Assembly (NCBI RefSeq): GCF_000384215.1 | Contig: NZ_KB913032.1 | Location: 2,435,665 to 2,499,664 of the forward strand | Source of the DNA: Amycolatopsis alba DSM 44262 | GTDB taxonomy: Bacteria > Actinomycetota > Actinomycetes > Mycobacteriales > Pseudonocardiaceae | DNA length: 64,000 bases | Direction: 5' to 3' | Shown here: positions 57,578 through 64,000 of the stretch, one piece after another | How positions within the stretch are numbered: the first letter of the stretch is position 1 | Layout: the number at the start of each line of letters is the position of its first letter | Made by a program: the position numbers and the translations under genes | Notes under the pieces: generated by a model | Database searches by the model: none | Seen by the model: only the letters and a program-made list of their open reading frames with translations | Told to the model about the DNA's origin: nothing

Positions 57578-58708
57578 GTGACCATGGTTCCCGAGCGAGA
57601 CAACGGCCTGTTGCCCCTGCGGCGCGAGTACACCCAGGCCTGGCATGGCTTCGACCGGAACGAAGTGCGCCAGTATCTGGATCATCTCGAAGCCCAGCTG
57701 CATCGCGTGATCACCGACCGCGACGCCGCGATCGCGCAGGCGACCTCGGCCACCCGCGAACTCGAAACCGTGCGCCACGAGGTGGCGAAGCTGAACGCCA
57801 GGATCGAGGAACTGAAGAAACCGCCGGAGCGGCTCGAAGACCTCGACGAGCGGATGCAACGCACCGTCACGCTCGCGCAGGCACGCGCGGACGAGGTCAC
57901 GAAGCGCGCCGAGGTCGCGGCCGAGAAGCATTGGGCGTCCTCGAGCGAGGCCTCGAAGAAGCTCCGTGAGCGCTACACGCGGCTCGTCGCCGAGCTGGAC
58001 AAGCAGGCGGACGCGCTGCACTCCGAGCACGAATCCGCGCTCGCCGAGACCCGCGCCGAGGTCCAGCGGCTGACCGTCGAGGCCGCCCAGCGCCGGGAAC
58101 TGCTGGACAACGAGGCCGAGCGCAAGCGCCGGAAGATCGAGCGCGAGTTCGACCAGACGATTTCGGCTCAGCGCGCTTCACACGAGAAGCACATCGCCGA
58201 CCAGCAGACGGCCAGCAAGAACCAGGCCGAACGCCGGATCGCGGAGGCCACCGCGGAGGCCAAGCGCCGCGTCGACGAGGCGACGACCGAGGCCAAGCGC
58301 CGTCTCGACGAGGCCACGACGACCGCCGCCCAGCGCACGACCGCCGCCCAGCGGAAGGTCGAACGGCTGGCGGAGATCCGCGAGCAGGCCCGCAAGAGCC
58401 TGATGCAGGCCGACGAGGTCCTGAAGGGCAGCGAGGCGATGCTCGCGGCGCTGCCCGAAGAATCGGTGATCCCGCACGCTTCGAAGCTCGTCGGCGGCGA
58501 CAGCAAGGCCGAAGAGACGAAGCCTGCCGCCAAGGCTGCCAAGCCCGCCGAGCAGCCCGCCTCAAAGGCCGCCGCTCCGGCCAAGACCGCTCCTGCCAAG
58601 CCCGCTTCTTCGGCGCCTGCCGCCGCTGCGCCGAAGAACGGACAGAGCGAGCAGAACGGCCCCAAGGCGAACGGGCAGAAGCCGTCACCGGCCAAAACCG
58701 GCTCCTGA
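57578..58708 (+). CDS. DivIVA-like coiled-coil protein
   Basis: The product is 376 residues. The N-terminus LRREYTQAWHGFDRNEVRQY matches the DivIVA/GpsB membrane-binding start (FDRxEVxxYLD). Residues about 35-300 are an almost continuous coiled coil, with AEAKRRVDEATTEAKRRLDE repeats. The tail is Ala/Lys/Pro-rich (AAKPAEQPASKAAAPAKTA). It probably marks curved membrane or poles and scaffolds growth or division, like Wag31-related proteins. A GTG at 57578 and an ATG at 57584 are both possible. A family D palindrome follows. Confidence 0.85.
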   Translation: MTMVPERDNGLLPLRREYTQAWHGFDRNEVRQYLDHLEAQLHRVITDRDAAIAQATSATRELETVRHEVAKLNARIEELKKPPERLEDLDERMQRTVTLAQARADEVTKRAEVAAEKHWASSSEASKKLRERYTRLVAELDKQADALHSEHESALAETRAEVQRLTVEAAQRRELLDNEAERKRRKIEREFDQTISAQRASHEKHIADQQTASKNQAERRIAEATAEAKRRVDEATTEAKRRLDEATTTAAQRTTAAQRKVERLAEIREQARKSLMQADEVLKGSEAMLAALPEESVIPHASKLVGGDSKAEETKPAAKAAKPAEQPASKAAAPAKTAPAKPASSAPAAAAPKNGQSEQNGPKANGQKPSPAKTGS

Positions 58709-58720
58709 CCAGCGCGAAGC

Positions 58721-58777
58721 AGCAAGGGACCTTTGCTGTCACTCTCTTTGGGAGAGTGACAGCAAAGGTCCCTTGCT
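58721..58777. repeat. Intergenic palindrome, family D (third copy)
   Basis: A 26-bp perfect stem (AGCAAGGGACCTTTGCTGTC...CTC and its complement) encloses the loop TTTGG. It lies between the DivIVA-like gene and the convergent amidase gene. The inner six bases differ from those of the other copies while pairing is kept. Confidence 0.92.
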
Positions 58778-58792
58778 CTCTTTTGGCCGGTG

Positions 58793-60118
58793 TCAGGAGG
58801 CGGTGGTGCGCGGCCAGGGGTTGGCCGCTTCGAGCTGGGCGGCAAGGCCGAGAAGGAGCGCTTCCCCACCGGGCGCGGCGACGAGCTGAACGCAGGCAGG
58901 GATGCCCGAAGGATGCACGCCGACCGGCACCGACATCGCCGGGTAGCCCGCGAGATTCCACAGCCCGGCGAACCCCGCCACGCGCACCGAAGGCAGCACG
59001 TTGGCGATCCACCGGCTTTCGTGCCACCTGCGTGCCTTGAGCGGGAGGGTCGCGATCACGGGCGTGACCAGGACGTCGTGGTCGGCGAAGAATTCTTCGG
59101 CACGTTCCAGCCAGCGCTCTCGGGTGCTCTCCCGGACCCGCTTGCTCATCAGACGCCCAAGGCGGACGTGCGTGCGTGTGCGGGGCTGAAGTGCGGCGAG
59201 GTCGAACCCGGCCGCTTGTTCTGCCGGGCCCGCGACCCAGCGCGCCAGAAGGCCACCGATCGCGCTGGCGCTGTACCGGGGCGTTCCGGGCGCGACGGTG
59301 TGCCCAGCCGCACGGAACAGGTCTCCGGCCTGCGTGACCGCCCGGCTGAAGGCGCGCGGCAACGGCGCCCTCGTCAACGGGACCTGAGTGGACAGGGCGA
59401 TGCGGGACCGCTTCGGGTCCGCGAGGTCCGCCAGGCCGGGCTGTTCGGCGAGGACCGACATCAGCACGGCCGCGTCGGCCACGGTGGTCGTCATCGGACC
59501 GTGTGTGGACAGGCCGAACCAGCCGTTCTCCCCCGGTACGCGGACCACGCCCTTACCCGGTTTGAGACCGACGATCCCGCACATCGCTGACGGCAGCCGG
59601 ATCGAGCCCAAGCCGTCCGTGCCGTGCGCGATGGGCACCAGCCCGGCCGCGACGGCCGCGGCACTCCCGCCCGACGAACCGCCGGCGGCGTAGGACGGGT
59701 TACGCGGATTGCGCGCCATCCCGTCCGGACCGTCGCTCGACGGCCAGATGCACAGCTCCGGCACCCGTGTCAGGCCGACGATCACCGCACCGGCCGCACG
59801 CAGCCGTCGCACTATCTCACCGTCCTCTGTGGACACCGTCGAAGACCCCGCACGCGAACCCCATGAGGCATACTCGCCCTCGACCGGCGCGACGTCCTTG
59901 ACCGCGACCGGCACACCGGCCAAGGGCAGGTCGGCCAGATCCGCACGTTCGGCGACGGCGGCGGCTTCGGCCAGCGCCTCCTCGACCCGGACCCGGCGGA
60001 AAGCACCGACCATCCCGTCCGCCGCCGCGATCCGGTCCAACGCCTCACGCGTCACCTCGACCGGATCGAGCTCCTTGGCGCGCACAGCCGCCGCGATTTC
60101 CACTGCCGTCTTGACCAT
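58793..60118 (-). CDS. Amidase signature family protein
   Basis: The 441-residue amidase has a Ser-cisSer-Lys triad. K74 lies in [11 protein letters not shown], the cis-serine S148 in [13 protein letters not shown], and the nucleophile S172 in [15 protein letters not shown]. It could hydrolyse a small amide or ester; a GatA role is unlikely because no GatB/C is nearby. Divergent arrangement relative to other genes gives no further hint. The ATG at 60118 yields [17 protein letters not shown]. Confidence 0.9.
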   Translation of the reverse strand: MVKTAVEIAAAVRAKELDPVEVTREALDRIAAADGMVGAFRRVRVEEALAEAAAVAERADLADLPLAGVPVAVKDVAPVEGEYASWGSRAGSSTVSTEDGEIVRRLRAAGAVIVGLTRVPELCIWPSSDGPDGMARNPRNPSYAAGGSSGGSAAAVAAGLVPIAHGTDGLGSIRLPSAMCGIVGLKPGKGVVRVPGENGWFGLSTHGPMTTTVADAAVLMSVLAEQPGLADLADPKRSRIALSTQVPLTRAPLPRAFSRAVTQAGDLFRAAGHTVAPGTPRYSASAIGGLLARWVAGPAEQAAGFDLAALQPRTRTHVRLGRLMSKRVRESTRERWLERAEEFFADHDVLVTPVIATLPLKARRWHESRWIANVLPSVRVAGFAGLWNLAGYPAMSVPVGVHPSGIPACVQLVAAPGGEALLLGLAAQLEAANPWPRTTAS

Positions 60119-60146
60119 CCCCGCACTGTAGATCGGGCGGCGAGGA

Positions 60147-61241
60147 TCAGCTGCACGCCGAACAGGCGGATTTCGCCGAGTCCGGTTCGAACGCCGGGAA
60201 ATCGGTGTAGCCGTCGAGCCGGGCGCCGTAGTAGACGTCGCGATCCGCCTGAGCGAGCGGAGCTTGAAGCGCGAATCGGGCGGGCAGGTCCGGGTTCGCG
60301 ATGAACAGCCTGCCGAAGGCGACCACGTCGGCCAGCCCGGATTCGATCAAGGACTCACCCTCGCCTGAGGAGGTCGGATCCTCGGAACGCAGGTTCGCGA
60401 CCAGCGTCCCCGGCCACAACGGCCGCAGGTGAGACAACGCCTCGGCGTCGGGAGTGTCGATGACGTGCAGGTATGCGAGCTCGTACCGGCGTAGTTCCGC
60501 GAGCAATCGTGAGTACACCTCCTTCCAATCGTCTTCCACGATGTCGTTCTCCGGGTTGCCCGGCGAAATCCGCAGAGCGACCCTGGCCGCGCCGATCTGG
60601 TCGGTGACGGCCGCCACCACCTCGAGCGGGAAGGCGAGCCGGCCGGTGACGGAACCGCCGTATCGGTCCGCCCTGCGGTTGGTGTTGCCGGCGAGGAACT
60701 CCTGGATGAGGTACCCGTTGGCACCGTGGAGTTCCACGCCGTCGAACCCGGCTTCGACGGCCCGGCGTGCCGCCGCGGCGAAGTCCTGGACGACCTCGCC
60801 GATCTCGTCTTCACTGAGCGCGCGGGGCTCGACCGTGTCCGTCCAGCCTTCGGCGGAGAAGATCCGCCCGGCCTGCCGGACCGCTGACGGCGCCACCGGC
60901 GTCCGGCCTGTCACGCCGGGATGGCTGACCCTGCCCGCGTGCCAGAGCTGCGCGAAGATCTGGCCGCCTTGTTCGTGCACGGCCCTCGTCACCTCACGCC
61001 AGGCCGAGGTCTGCTGCTCGGTCACCAGTCCTGGGATACCTGGGCCGCTCTTGCCGGTGCGGTCGACCCAGACACCCTCGCTCACGATCAAGCCGGCGCT
61101 CGCGCGTTGCGCGTAGTACTCGGCCGTCCTCGGATGTGGCACACCTGTCGTGTCATCGGCGCGGCCACGGGTCATCGGGGCCATCGCGATGCGGTTCGGC
61201 AGCTGGATCGCGGTGCCGCTGAATGCTTCGAGCAACCTCAT
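60147..61241 (-). CDS. Alkene reductase (old yellow enzyme family, NemA-like)
   Basis: The 364-residue FMN barrel reduces activated C=C bonds. IQLPNRIAMAPMTRGRAD is the entry strand. FAQLWHAGRVSHPGVTG and HGANGYLIQEFLAGNTNRRA carry the substrate His-Asn pair, and VAFGRLFIANPDLPARF closes the phosphate site. The MerR regulator is divergent by 68 bp, and the promoter with a 19-bp spacer overlaps it. The ATG at 61241 has no Shine-Dalgarno sequence and seems leaderless. It differs from the shorter-motif OYE at 4412. Confidence 0.92.
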   Translation of the reverse strand: MRLLEAFSGTAIQLPNRIAMAPMTRGRADDTTGVPHPRTAEYYAQRASAGLIVSEGVWVDRTGKSGPGIPGLVTEQQTSAWREVTRAVHEQGGQIFAQLWHAGRVSHPGVTGRTPVAPSAVRQAGRIFSAEGWTDTVEPRALSEDEIGEVVQDFAAAARRAVEAGFDGVELHGANGYLIQEFLAGNTNRRADRYGGSVTGRLAFPLEVVAAVTDQIGAARVALRISPGNPENDIVEDDWKEVYSRLLAELRRYELAYLHVIDTPDAEALSHLRPLWPGTLVANLRSEDPTSSGEGESLIESGLADVVAFGRLFIANPDLPARFALQAPLAQADRDVYYGARLDGYTDFPAFEPDSAKSACSACS

Positions 61242-61249
61242 GAACGCGA

Positions 61250-61280
61250 AGCTAAACCCTGACACCGGCGTCACGGTCAA
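61250..61280 (-). promoter_or_regulatory. MerR-type promoter for the old yellow enzyme gene
   Basis: On the minus strand TTGACC (61275-61280) and TTAGCT (61250-61255) are separated by exactly 19 bp, the over-long spacer typical of MerR-regulated promoters. A partial dyad (TGACACCG..CGGTCA) lies within the spacer. The start site is predicted at about 61243, so the transcript would begin at or within 2-3 bases of the ATG. Confidence 0.6.
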
Positions 61281-61309
61281 CCTCGGGTTTCCACGACTAC
61301 TGTGGACTC

Positions 61310-61723
61310 ATGCGGATCGGCGAACTGGCGGAACGGACAGGGGTGAGCGTCCGTTCGTTGCGGTACTACGAAACGGAAGGCCTGCTGCGTCCCGATCGAT
61401 GCGGCAACGGCTACCGGACCTTCACCGAAGACGACATCGCCCGTGTTCTGCAGATCCAGCTCTTCTACTCGGCCGGGTTGTGCAGCGGCAAGATCGCGGA
61501 ACTCCTTCCTTGTGTTTCCGGGGACCACACGCATTTGGTGCCTTCGCCGGGGATGACCGGCGAACTGGAGATCGCCAAGACCCGGATCCAGAACCAGATC
61601 TCCTTGCTCACCACCTCTCTGTCGGTTCTGGAGCGTGTCCTGGCCGCGGCCAAGGGGACCGACACCGCCGAGGTGCCGGTTCCTTCCCGGCCCGCCCGGC
61701 GACACCGGGGAATCCACGTCTGA
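61310..61723 (+). CDS. MerR family transcriptional regulator
   Basis: The product is 137 residues. The N-terminal winged helix-turn-helix is MRIGELAERTGVSVRSLRYY, then GNGYRTFTEDDIARV, and a coiled-coil dimer helix follows (NQISLLTTSLSVLERVLAAA). Two cysteines (LFYSAGLCSGKI and LLPCVSG) could sense thiol-reactive compounds or metals. It probably activates the divergent old yellow enzyme gene in response to an electrophile. It ends 6 bases before the convergent DinB-like gene. Confidence 0.9.
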   Translation: MRIGELAERTGVSVRSLRYYETEGLLRPDRCGNGYRTFTEDDIARVLQIQLFYSAGLCSGKIAELLPCVSGDHTHLVPSPGMTGELEIAKTRIQNQISLLTTSLSVLERVLAAAKGTDTAEVPVPSRPARRHRGIHV

Positions 61724-61729
61724 CCCGGA

Positions 61730-62305
61730 TCACGCGTTCGGGTCGCGGCCCATCAGCCCGAGCAGCCTGTCCTGCAACGGCGCGTCTTCGGGCACCTTCA
61801 CTTCGGGACCGAAGACGACGATGCCGGGTCCGAAAGCGCCGGGGATCCTCATCTGATCAGGGATCGCCTGCGCACCGGGCCACATCCTGGTGACCTCCTC
61901 CGGATCGATCGTGTCGTCCTGGCCGGTGGCACGAGCCAGGTCCCAGCCATGGACCACCATGTCGGCACTGACGACCTGGTCGATGTGCTGCTCGGCGGTC
62001 ATCTTCCCCGCCGGGGTCTCGTGCTCGGTGGCCGCGAGCTCAGGATCGTCGAGTACGCCCTCGACATCGGCCCGAGCCGACTGGAAGGCCCCGAGCGGGT
62101 CTTCCTTGAGTGAAGGCGCCGGCCCGAGATCACGCCCGAGGGGGCGCAGCATCGCGCCGTGCATGTCGACGATGTGCCCGACGACATCCCTGGCGCTCCA
62201 CTCCTCACACGGGGACCTGCTCTCCCACTGCCCGGCTTCGACGGCGGCGACCTTGCTCTCGAAGAGATCGGCTCGGAGGCGATAACGGTCCTTGATGGCG
62301 TTCAT
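61730..62305 (-). CDS. DinB-like TIGR03086 family protein
   Basis: The product is 191 residues. A four-helix DinB fold is present: WESRSPCEEWSARDVVGHIV, DMHGAMLRPLG, and DQVVSADMVVHGWDLARATG, with histidines likely to bind a metal. The TIGR03086 type often carries a C-terminal segment ending in a DLLGRDP-like motif (here LLGLMGRDPNA). It may use mycothiol, as the mycothiol-dependent maleylpyruvate isomerases of this fold do. It is third in the ArsR operon; the ATG at 62305 is 6 bases past the previous stop. Confidence 0.88.
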   Translation of the reverse strand: MNAIKDRYRLRADLFESKVAAVEAGQWESRSPCEEWSARDVVGHIVDMHGAMLRPLGRDLGPAPSLKEDPLGAFQSARADVEGVLDDPELAATEHETPAGKMTAEQHIDQVVSADMVVHGWDLARATGQDDTIDPEEVTRMWPGAQAIPDQMRIPGAFGPGIVVFGPEVKVPEDAPLQDRLLGLMGRDPNA

Positions 62306-62310
62306 CGAGT

Positions 62311-62796
62311 TCACACCCTCGCCGGTGTGGCAACGACCTCGGCCAGCTTGTCGAAGCCCTCGCCGACCCCCCGCTCCATCCCGGATTCCAGCACGGCGTC
62401 CCGGATCCGCTTCGAGCCGTACCGCACCACCTGGGTCAGCGTGGTGACCCCGCCGTGTTCGACCAGCGTCAGAGTCGCCAAGGCCTGCCCTTCCGAGGCC
62501 TCGCAGTCCTCGTTCGTCTCGAGGGAGACGAGCTTTTCCGGACGGCTGACCTCCTGGTAGACGCCCTGCAGCAGCATCTCCATCCCGCCGCCGTGGCGCA
62601 GCCGGTAGCGCCATCGGCCACCGACCCGCAGGTCGATCTCGCATTCGACGACCTCACAGCCGTGCGGACCGAACCAACGGCATACCAGCTCCGGTTTGGT
62701 CCACGCGTCGAACACCAGCGTCCTCGGCGCGCCGAAGGACCTCGTCATGACGATCTCGAGATCGCCGGATTTCGTCACGCTGAGAGCGCGTCCCAT
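62311..62796 (-). CDS. SRPBCC / AHSA1 family protein
   Basis: The product is 161 residues. A START-like helix-grip fold shows TRSFGAPRTLVFDAWTKPEL, CRWFGPHGCEVVECEIDLRV and GGRWRYRLR, a typical AHSA1 layout with a hydrophobic cavity. Such proteins commonly follow an ArsR repressor and bind an unknown small molecule. It lies 29 bp after the ArsR gene, as in many actinobacterial operons. The ATG at 62796 is followed by MGRALSVTKSGDLEIV. Confidence 0.9.
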   Translation of the reverse strand: MGRALSVTKSGDLEIVMTRSFGAPRTLVFDAWTKPELVCRWFGPHGCEVVECEIDLRVGGRWRYRLRHGGGMEMLLQGVYQEVSRPEKLVSLETNEDCEASEGQALATLTLVEHGGVTTLTQVVRYGSKRIRDAVLESGMERGVGEGFDKLAEVVATPARV

Positions 62797-62825
62797 CGTG
62801 CTGTTCCTTTCCGCTCGTGCGGTGG

Positions 62826-63200
62826 TCAATCGGTCTCGTCCCGGCGCTCCGGGTGTTGCGTCTCTCCTTCGAGGACGAGGTCCAACTTCGAGAAGGCCTC
62901 GTCCCAGTACCGGCGGTACCCGCCGATCCATTCGTTCGCGTTCTTCAGCGGCGTGGCCACGAGCCGGCAAGGGCGACGCTGGGCGTCACGCCCCCTCGCC
63001 ACCAGCCCCGCCCGCTCCAGCACTTTCAGATGCTTGGAGATGGCGGGCTGGCTCATCGCGAACGGCTCGGCCAGCTCCGTCACCGTGGCTTCACCGTGCG
63101 AGAGCCGCGCGAGGATCGCGCGGCGGGTGGGGTCGGCGAGCGCCGCGAAGGTGACATCGAGCAGATCCTGCGGCAACGTCGCCCGCCTTTCAGTTCTCAC
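62826..63200 (-). CDS. ArsR family transcriptional repressor (SdpR-like)
   Basis: The product is 124 residues with a winged helix-turn-helix: FAALADPTRRAILARLSHGE, EPFAMSQPAISKHLKVLERA, then GRDAQRRPCRLVATPL. There is no metal-binding ELCVCDL-type cysteine motif, so it is the metal-independent SdpR-like class. The GTG at 63200 starts MRTERRATLPQ. It is first in the operon with the SRPBCC and DinB genes. A promoter and operator lie 65-105 bp upstream, suggesting autoregulation. Confidence 0.9.
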   Translation of the reverse strand: MRTERRATLPQDLLDVTFAALADPTRRAILARLSHGEATVTELAEPFAMSQPAISKHLKVLERAGLVARGRDAQRRPCRLVATPLKNANEWIGGYRRYWDEAFSKLDLVLEGETQHPERRDETD

Positions 63201-63263
63201 GAATTCGAGTTCTCACGTTCGGCCCGGTCGGCGCCTGCGCGACCGTAGATAACCTTGCGGTTC

Positions 63264-63307
63264 CATAACCATGTGGTAATGTAGTTCGCATCGGATCGGC
63301 TTGTCAA
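63264..63307 (-). promoter_or_regulatory. Promoter and operator of the ArsR operon
   Basis: Minus-strand TTGACA (63302-63307) and TACATT (63278-63283) are separated by 18 bp. The dyad CATNACCA-NN-TGGTNATG at 63264-63281 covers the -10 element, so a bound dimer would block transcription. The dyad is symmetric except at its centre and one internal pair. Confidence 0.6.
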
Positions 63308-63430
63308 GGGCGAACAGCAGGTCAACGCAGGAGAACACCGAACAGGAAGGAGGTGAGGCTGACGCGAGCACGTACCAAAGGGCACGCGGGCGCGTACTAA
63401 AGGGCAACTGGGGTTACCGTCGATGTCGGC

Positions 63431-64000
63431 ATGGACGACGAACGAAAAGAGCCGATGAACTCCGGGCGACCGAAGACGACGAAGCGATGGTTGACCGTCA
63501 TCCTGGGAACGGTCACCGTTCTGCTCACCAGCGTGCAATGCGGTACGACGGCCGAACAGGCCGGATCGGCACAGCCCGCGGGAACCACACCCCCACCGCG
63601 GATCGGCGCCACTACGAGCCCGTCCAGCTCAAGCCCGCCCTCGCCGTCACCGAGGGCCGAGCAGGCGCCTGACACGGGTTGCGAGGCCGTCATCGCCGGG
63701 ATGAGCCCCCGGCAACGACTGGCCCAGCTGATGGTGGTCGGCGTGAACGCCGGCGACCCGCAAGCGGCGGTGAAGCTGGTGCGCGATCAGCAGGTCGGCG
63801 GGATCTTCCTCGGCGGCAACGAGACGGCCCTGCTGCAGAACCGCGCGCTGGACGAGGTGCAGCGGGCCGCGAAGGTACCGGTGTCGGTGGCGATCGACGA
63901 GGAAGGCGGCCGCGTCCAGCGGATCGACGACCTCGACGGCGCCATGCCCAGTGCCCGGAAGATGGCCGCGACCATGACACCGGCGCAGGTACGGGCGAAG
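63431..64000 (+). CDS. GH3 family protein, NagZ-like, exported (3' truncated by window end)
   Basis: The open frame from the ATG at 63431 runs to the window end (190 codons) without a stop. Residues 19-40 (WLTVILGTVTVLLTSVQC) are a signal peptide. The Cys follows Gln at -1, so it is a poor lipobox and a lipoprotein is only possible. A Thr/Ser/Pro-rich linker follows. The GH3 N-terminal barrel begins at about residue 85: AGMSPRQRLAQLMVVGV, DQQVGGIFLGGNE and VSVAIDEEGGRVQRI. It probably releases N-acetylglucosamine from muropeptides or chitin fragments. The C-terminal catalytic part lies outside the window. Confidence 0.85.
   Translation, partial: MDDERKEPMNSGRPKTTKRWLTVILGTVTVLLTSVQCGTTAEQAGSAQPAGTTPPPRIGATTSPSSSSPPSPSPRAEQAPDTGCEAVIAGMSPRQRLAQLMVVGVNAGDPQAAVKLVRDQQVGGIFLGGNETALLQNRALDEVQRAAKVPVSVAIDEEGGRVQRIDDLDGAMPSARKMAATMTPAQVRAK

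Noticed and set aside
63197..63538. Minus-strand open frame over the ArsR/GH3 divergent region
   Set aside because: It overlaps the promoter, operator and the GH3 signal-peptide region and has no sensible product.
63431..63560. Firm lipoprotein call for the GH3 protein
   Set aside because: The candidate lipid-modified cysteine follows Gln, not Gly/Ala/Ser, so the lipobox is poor; kept only as a possibility.

Overview
The window is high-GC DNA with dense, short-gapped genes, many GTG/TTG starts, a mycothiol enzyme (Mca), a GuaB1-type protein, a Z-prenyl diphosphate synthase and type VII secretion-associated proteins. Together these point to a mycolata-related actinobacterium of the Pseudonocardiales. 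The dispersed palindromes and protein flavour suggest Amycolatopsis, but this is inference and no rRNA is present to confirm it. The window reads as chromosome. I found no insertion sequence, tRNA, rRNA, CRISPR array or origin.

Layout. Positions 1-8737 hold the tail of a regulator, an ATP-dependent DNA ligase, a translationally coupled pair of small secreted proteins, an HTH/NBR1-Ig membrane protein, a Pr6Pr membrane protein, a flavin oxidoreductase, a DUF309 protein, the GuaB1 purine enzyme and a family 2 glycosyltransferase. Positions 8766-19348 hold PhoH with a highly structured leader, a small secreted protein, a Z-prenyl synthase, a hemolysin III membrane protein, a toxin-antitoxin pair, a shortened PPOX protein, a potassium channel, an acyl-CoA oxidase-like enzyme, a GH28 pectinase-like enzyme and a proline/lysine-rich secreted protein. 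Positions 19329-28258 hold a DUF255 thioredoxin-fold protein, the Hen1-Pnkp RNA-repair operon, a 466-bp palindrome-rich gap, Mca with its membrane partner, a DUF4307 protein and GreA. Positions 28399-30994 hold a metallo-beta-lactamase-fold protein, an Lrp/AsnC regulator and 4-hydroxyphenylpyruvate dioxygenase.

Positions 31233-39360 form one plus-strand unit and are the most unusual part. It encodes a YbaB/EbfC-like protein, an EspC-like type VII substrate, a 1593-residue polymorphic toxin (WXG-like head, Ser/Gly/Pro repeats, C-terminal non-specific nuclease), a protein joining two YezG-like immunity domains to a C-terminal TNT (NAD glycohydrolase) domain, and another YezG-like protein. I read it as an exported toxin/immunity locus.

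Positions 39902-47376 hold MetB, four proline-rich membrane proteins (three small, one large), cystathionine beta-synthase (with MetB, a transsulfuration block) and a thiolase. Positions 47486-64000 hold an MFS exporter behind a 30-bp palindrome, a YeeE/YedE sulfur transporter, tandem Cys-rich membrane-anchored paralogues, a Bax-inhibitor-like protein, a SpaA-like surface protein with a class F sortase, a long fused SDR (fatty acyl-CoA reductase-like), a DivIVA-like coiled-coil protein, an amidase, an old yellow enzyme divergent from a MerR regulator, an ArsR-SRPBCC-DinB operon and the start of a GH3 lipoprotein-like enzyme.

Two architectural themes stand out. From memory, the housekeeping genes keep the order and relative orientation of M. 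tuberculosis Rv1095-Rv1074c, with the accessory cassettes lying between them. Convergent gene pairs either abut or overlap, or are separated by long palindromes belonging to a few repeated families that probably act as bidirectional terminators.
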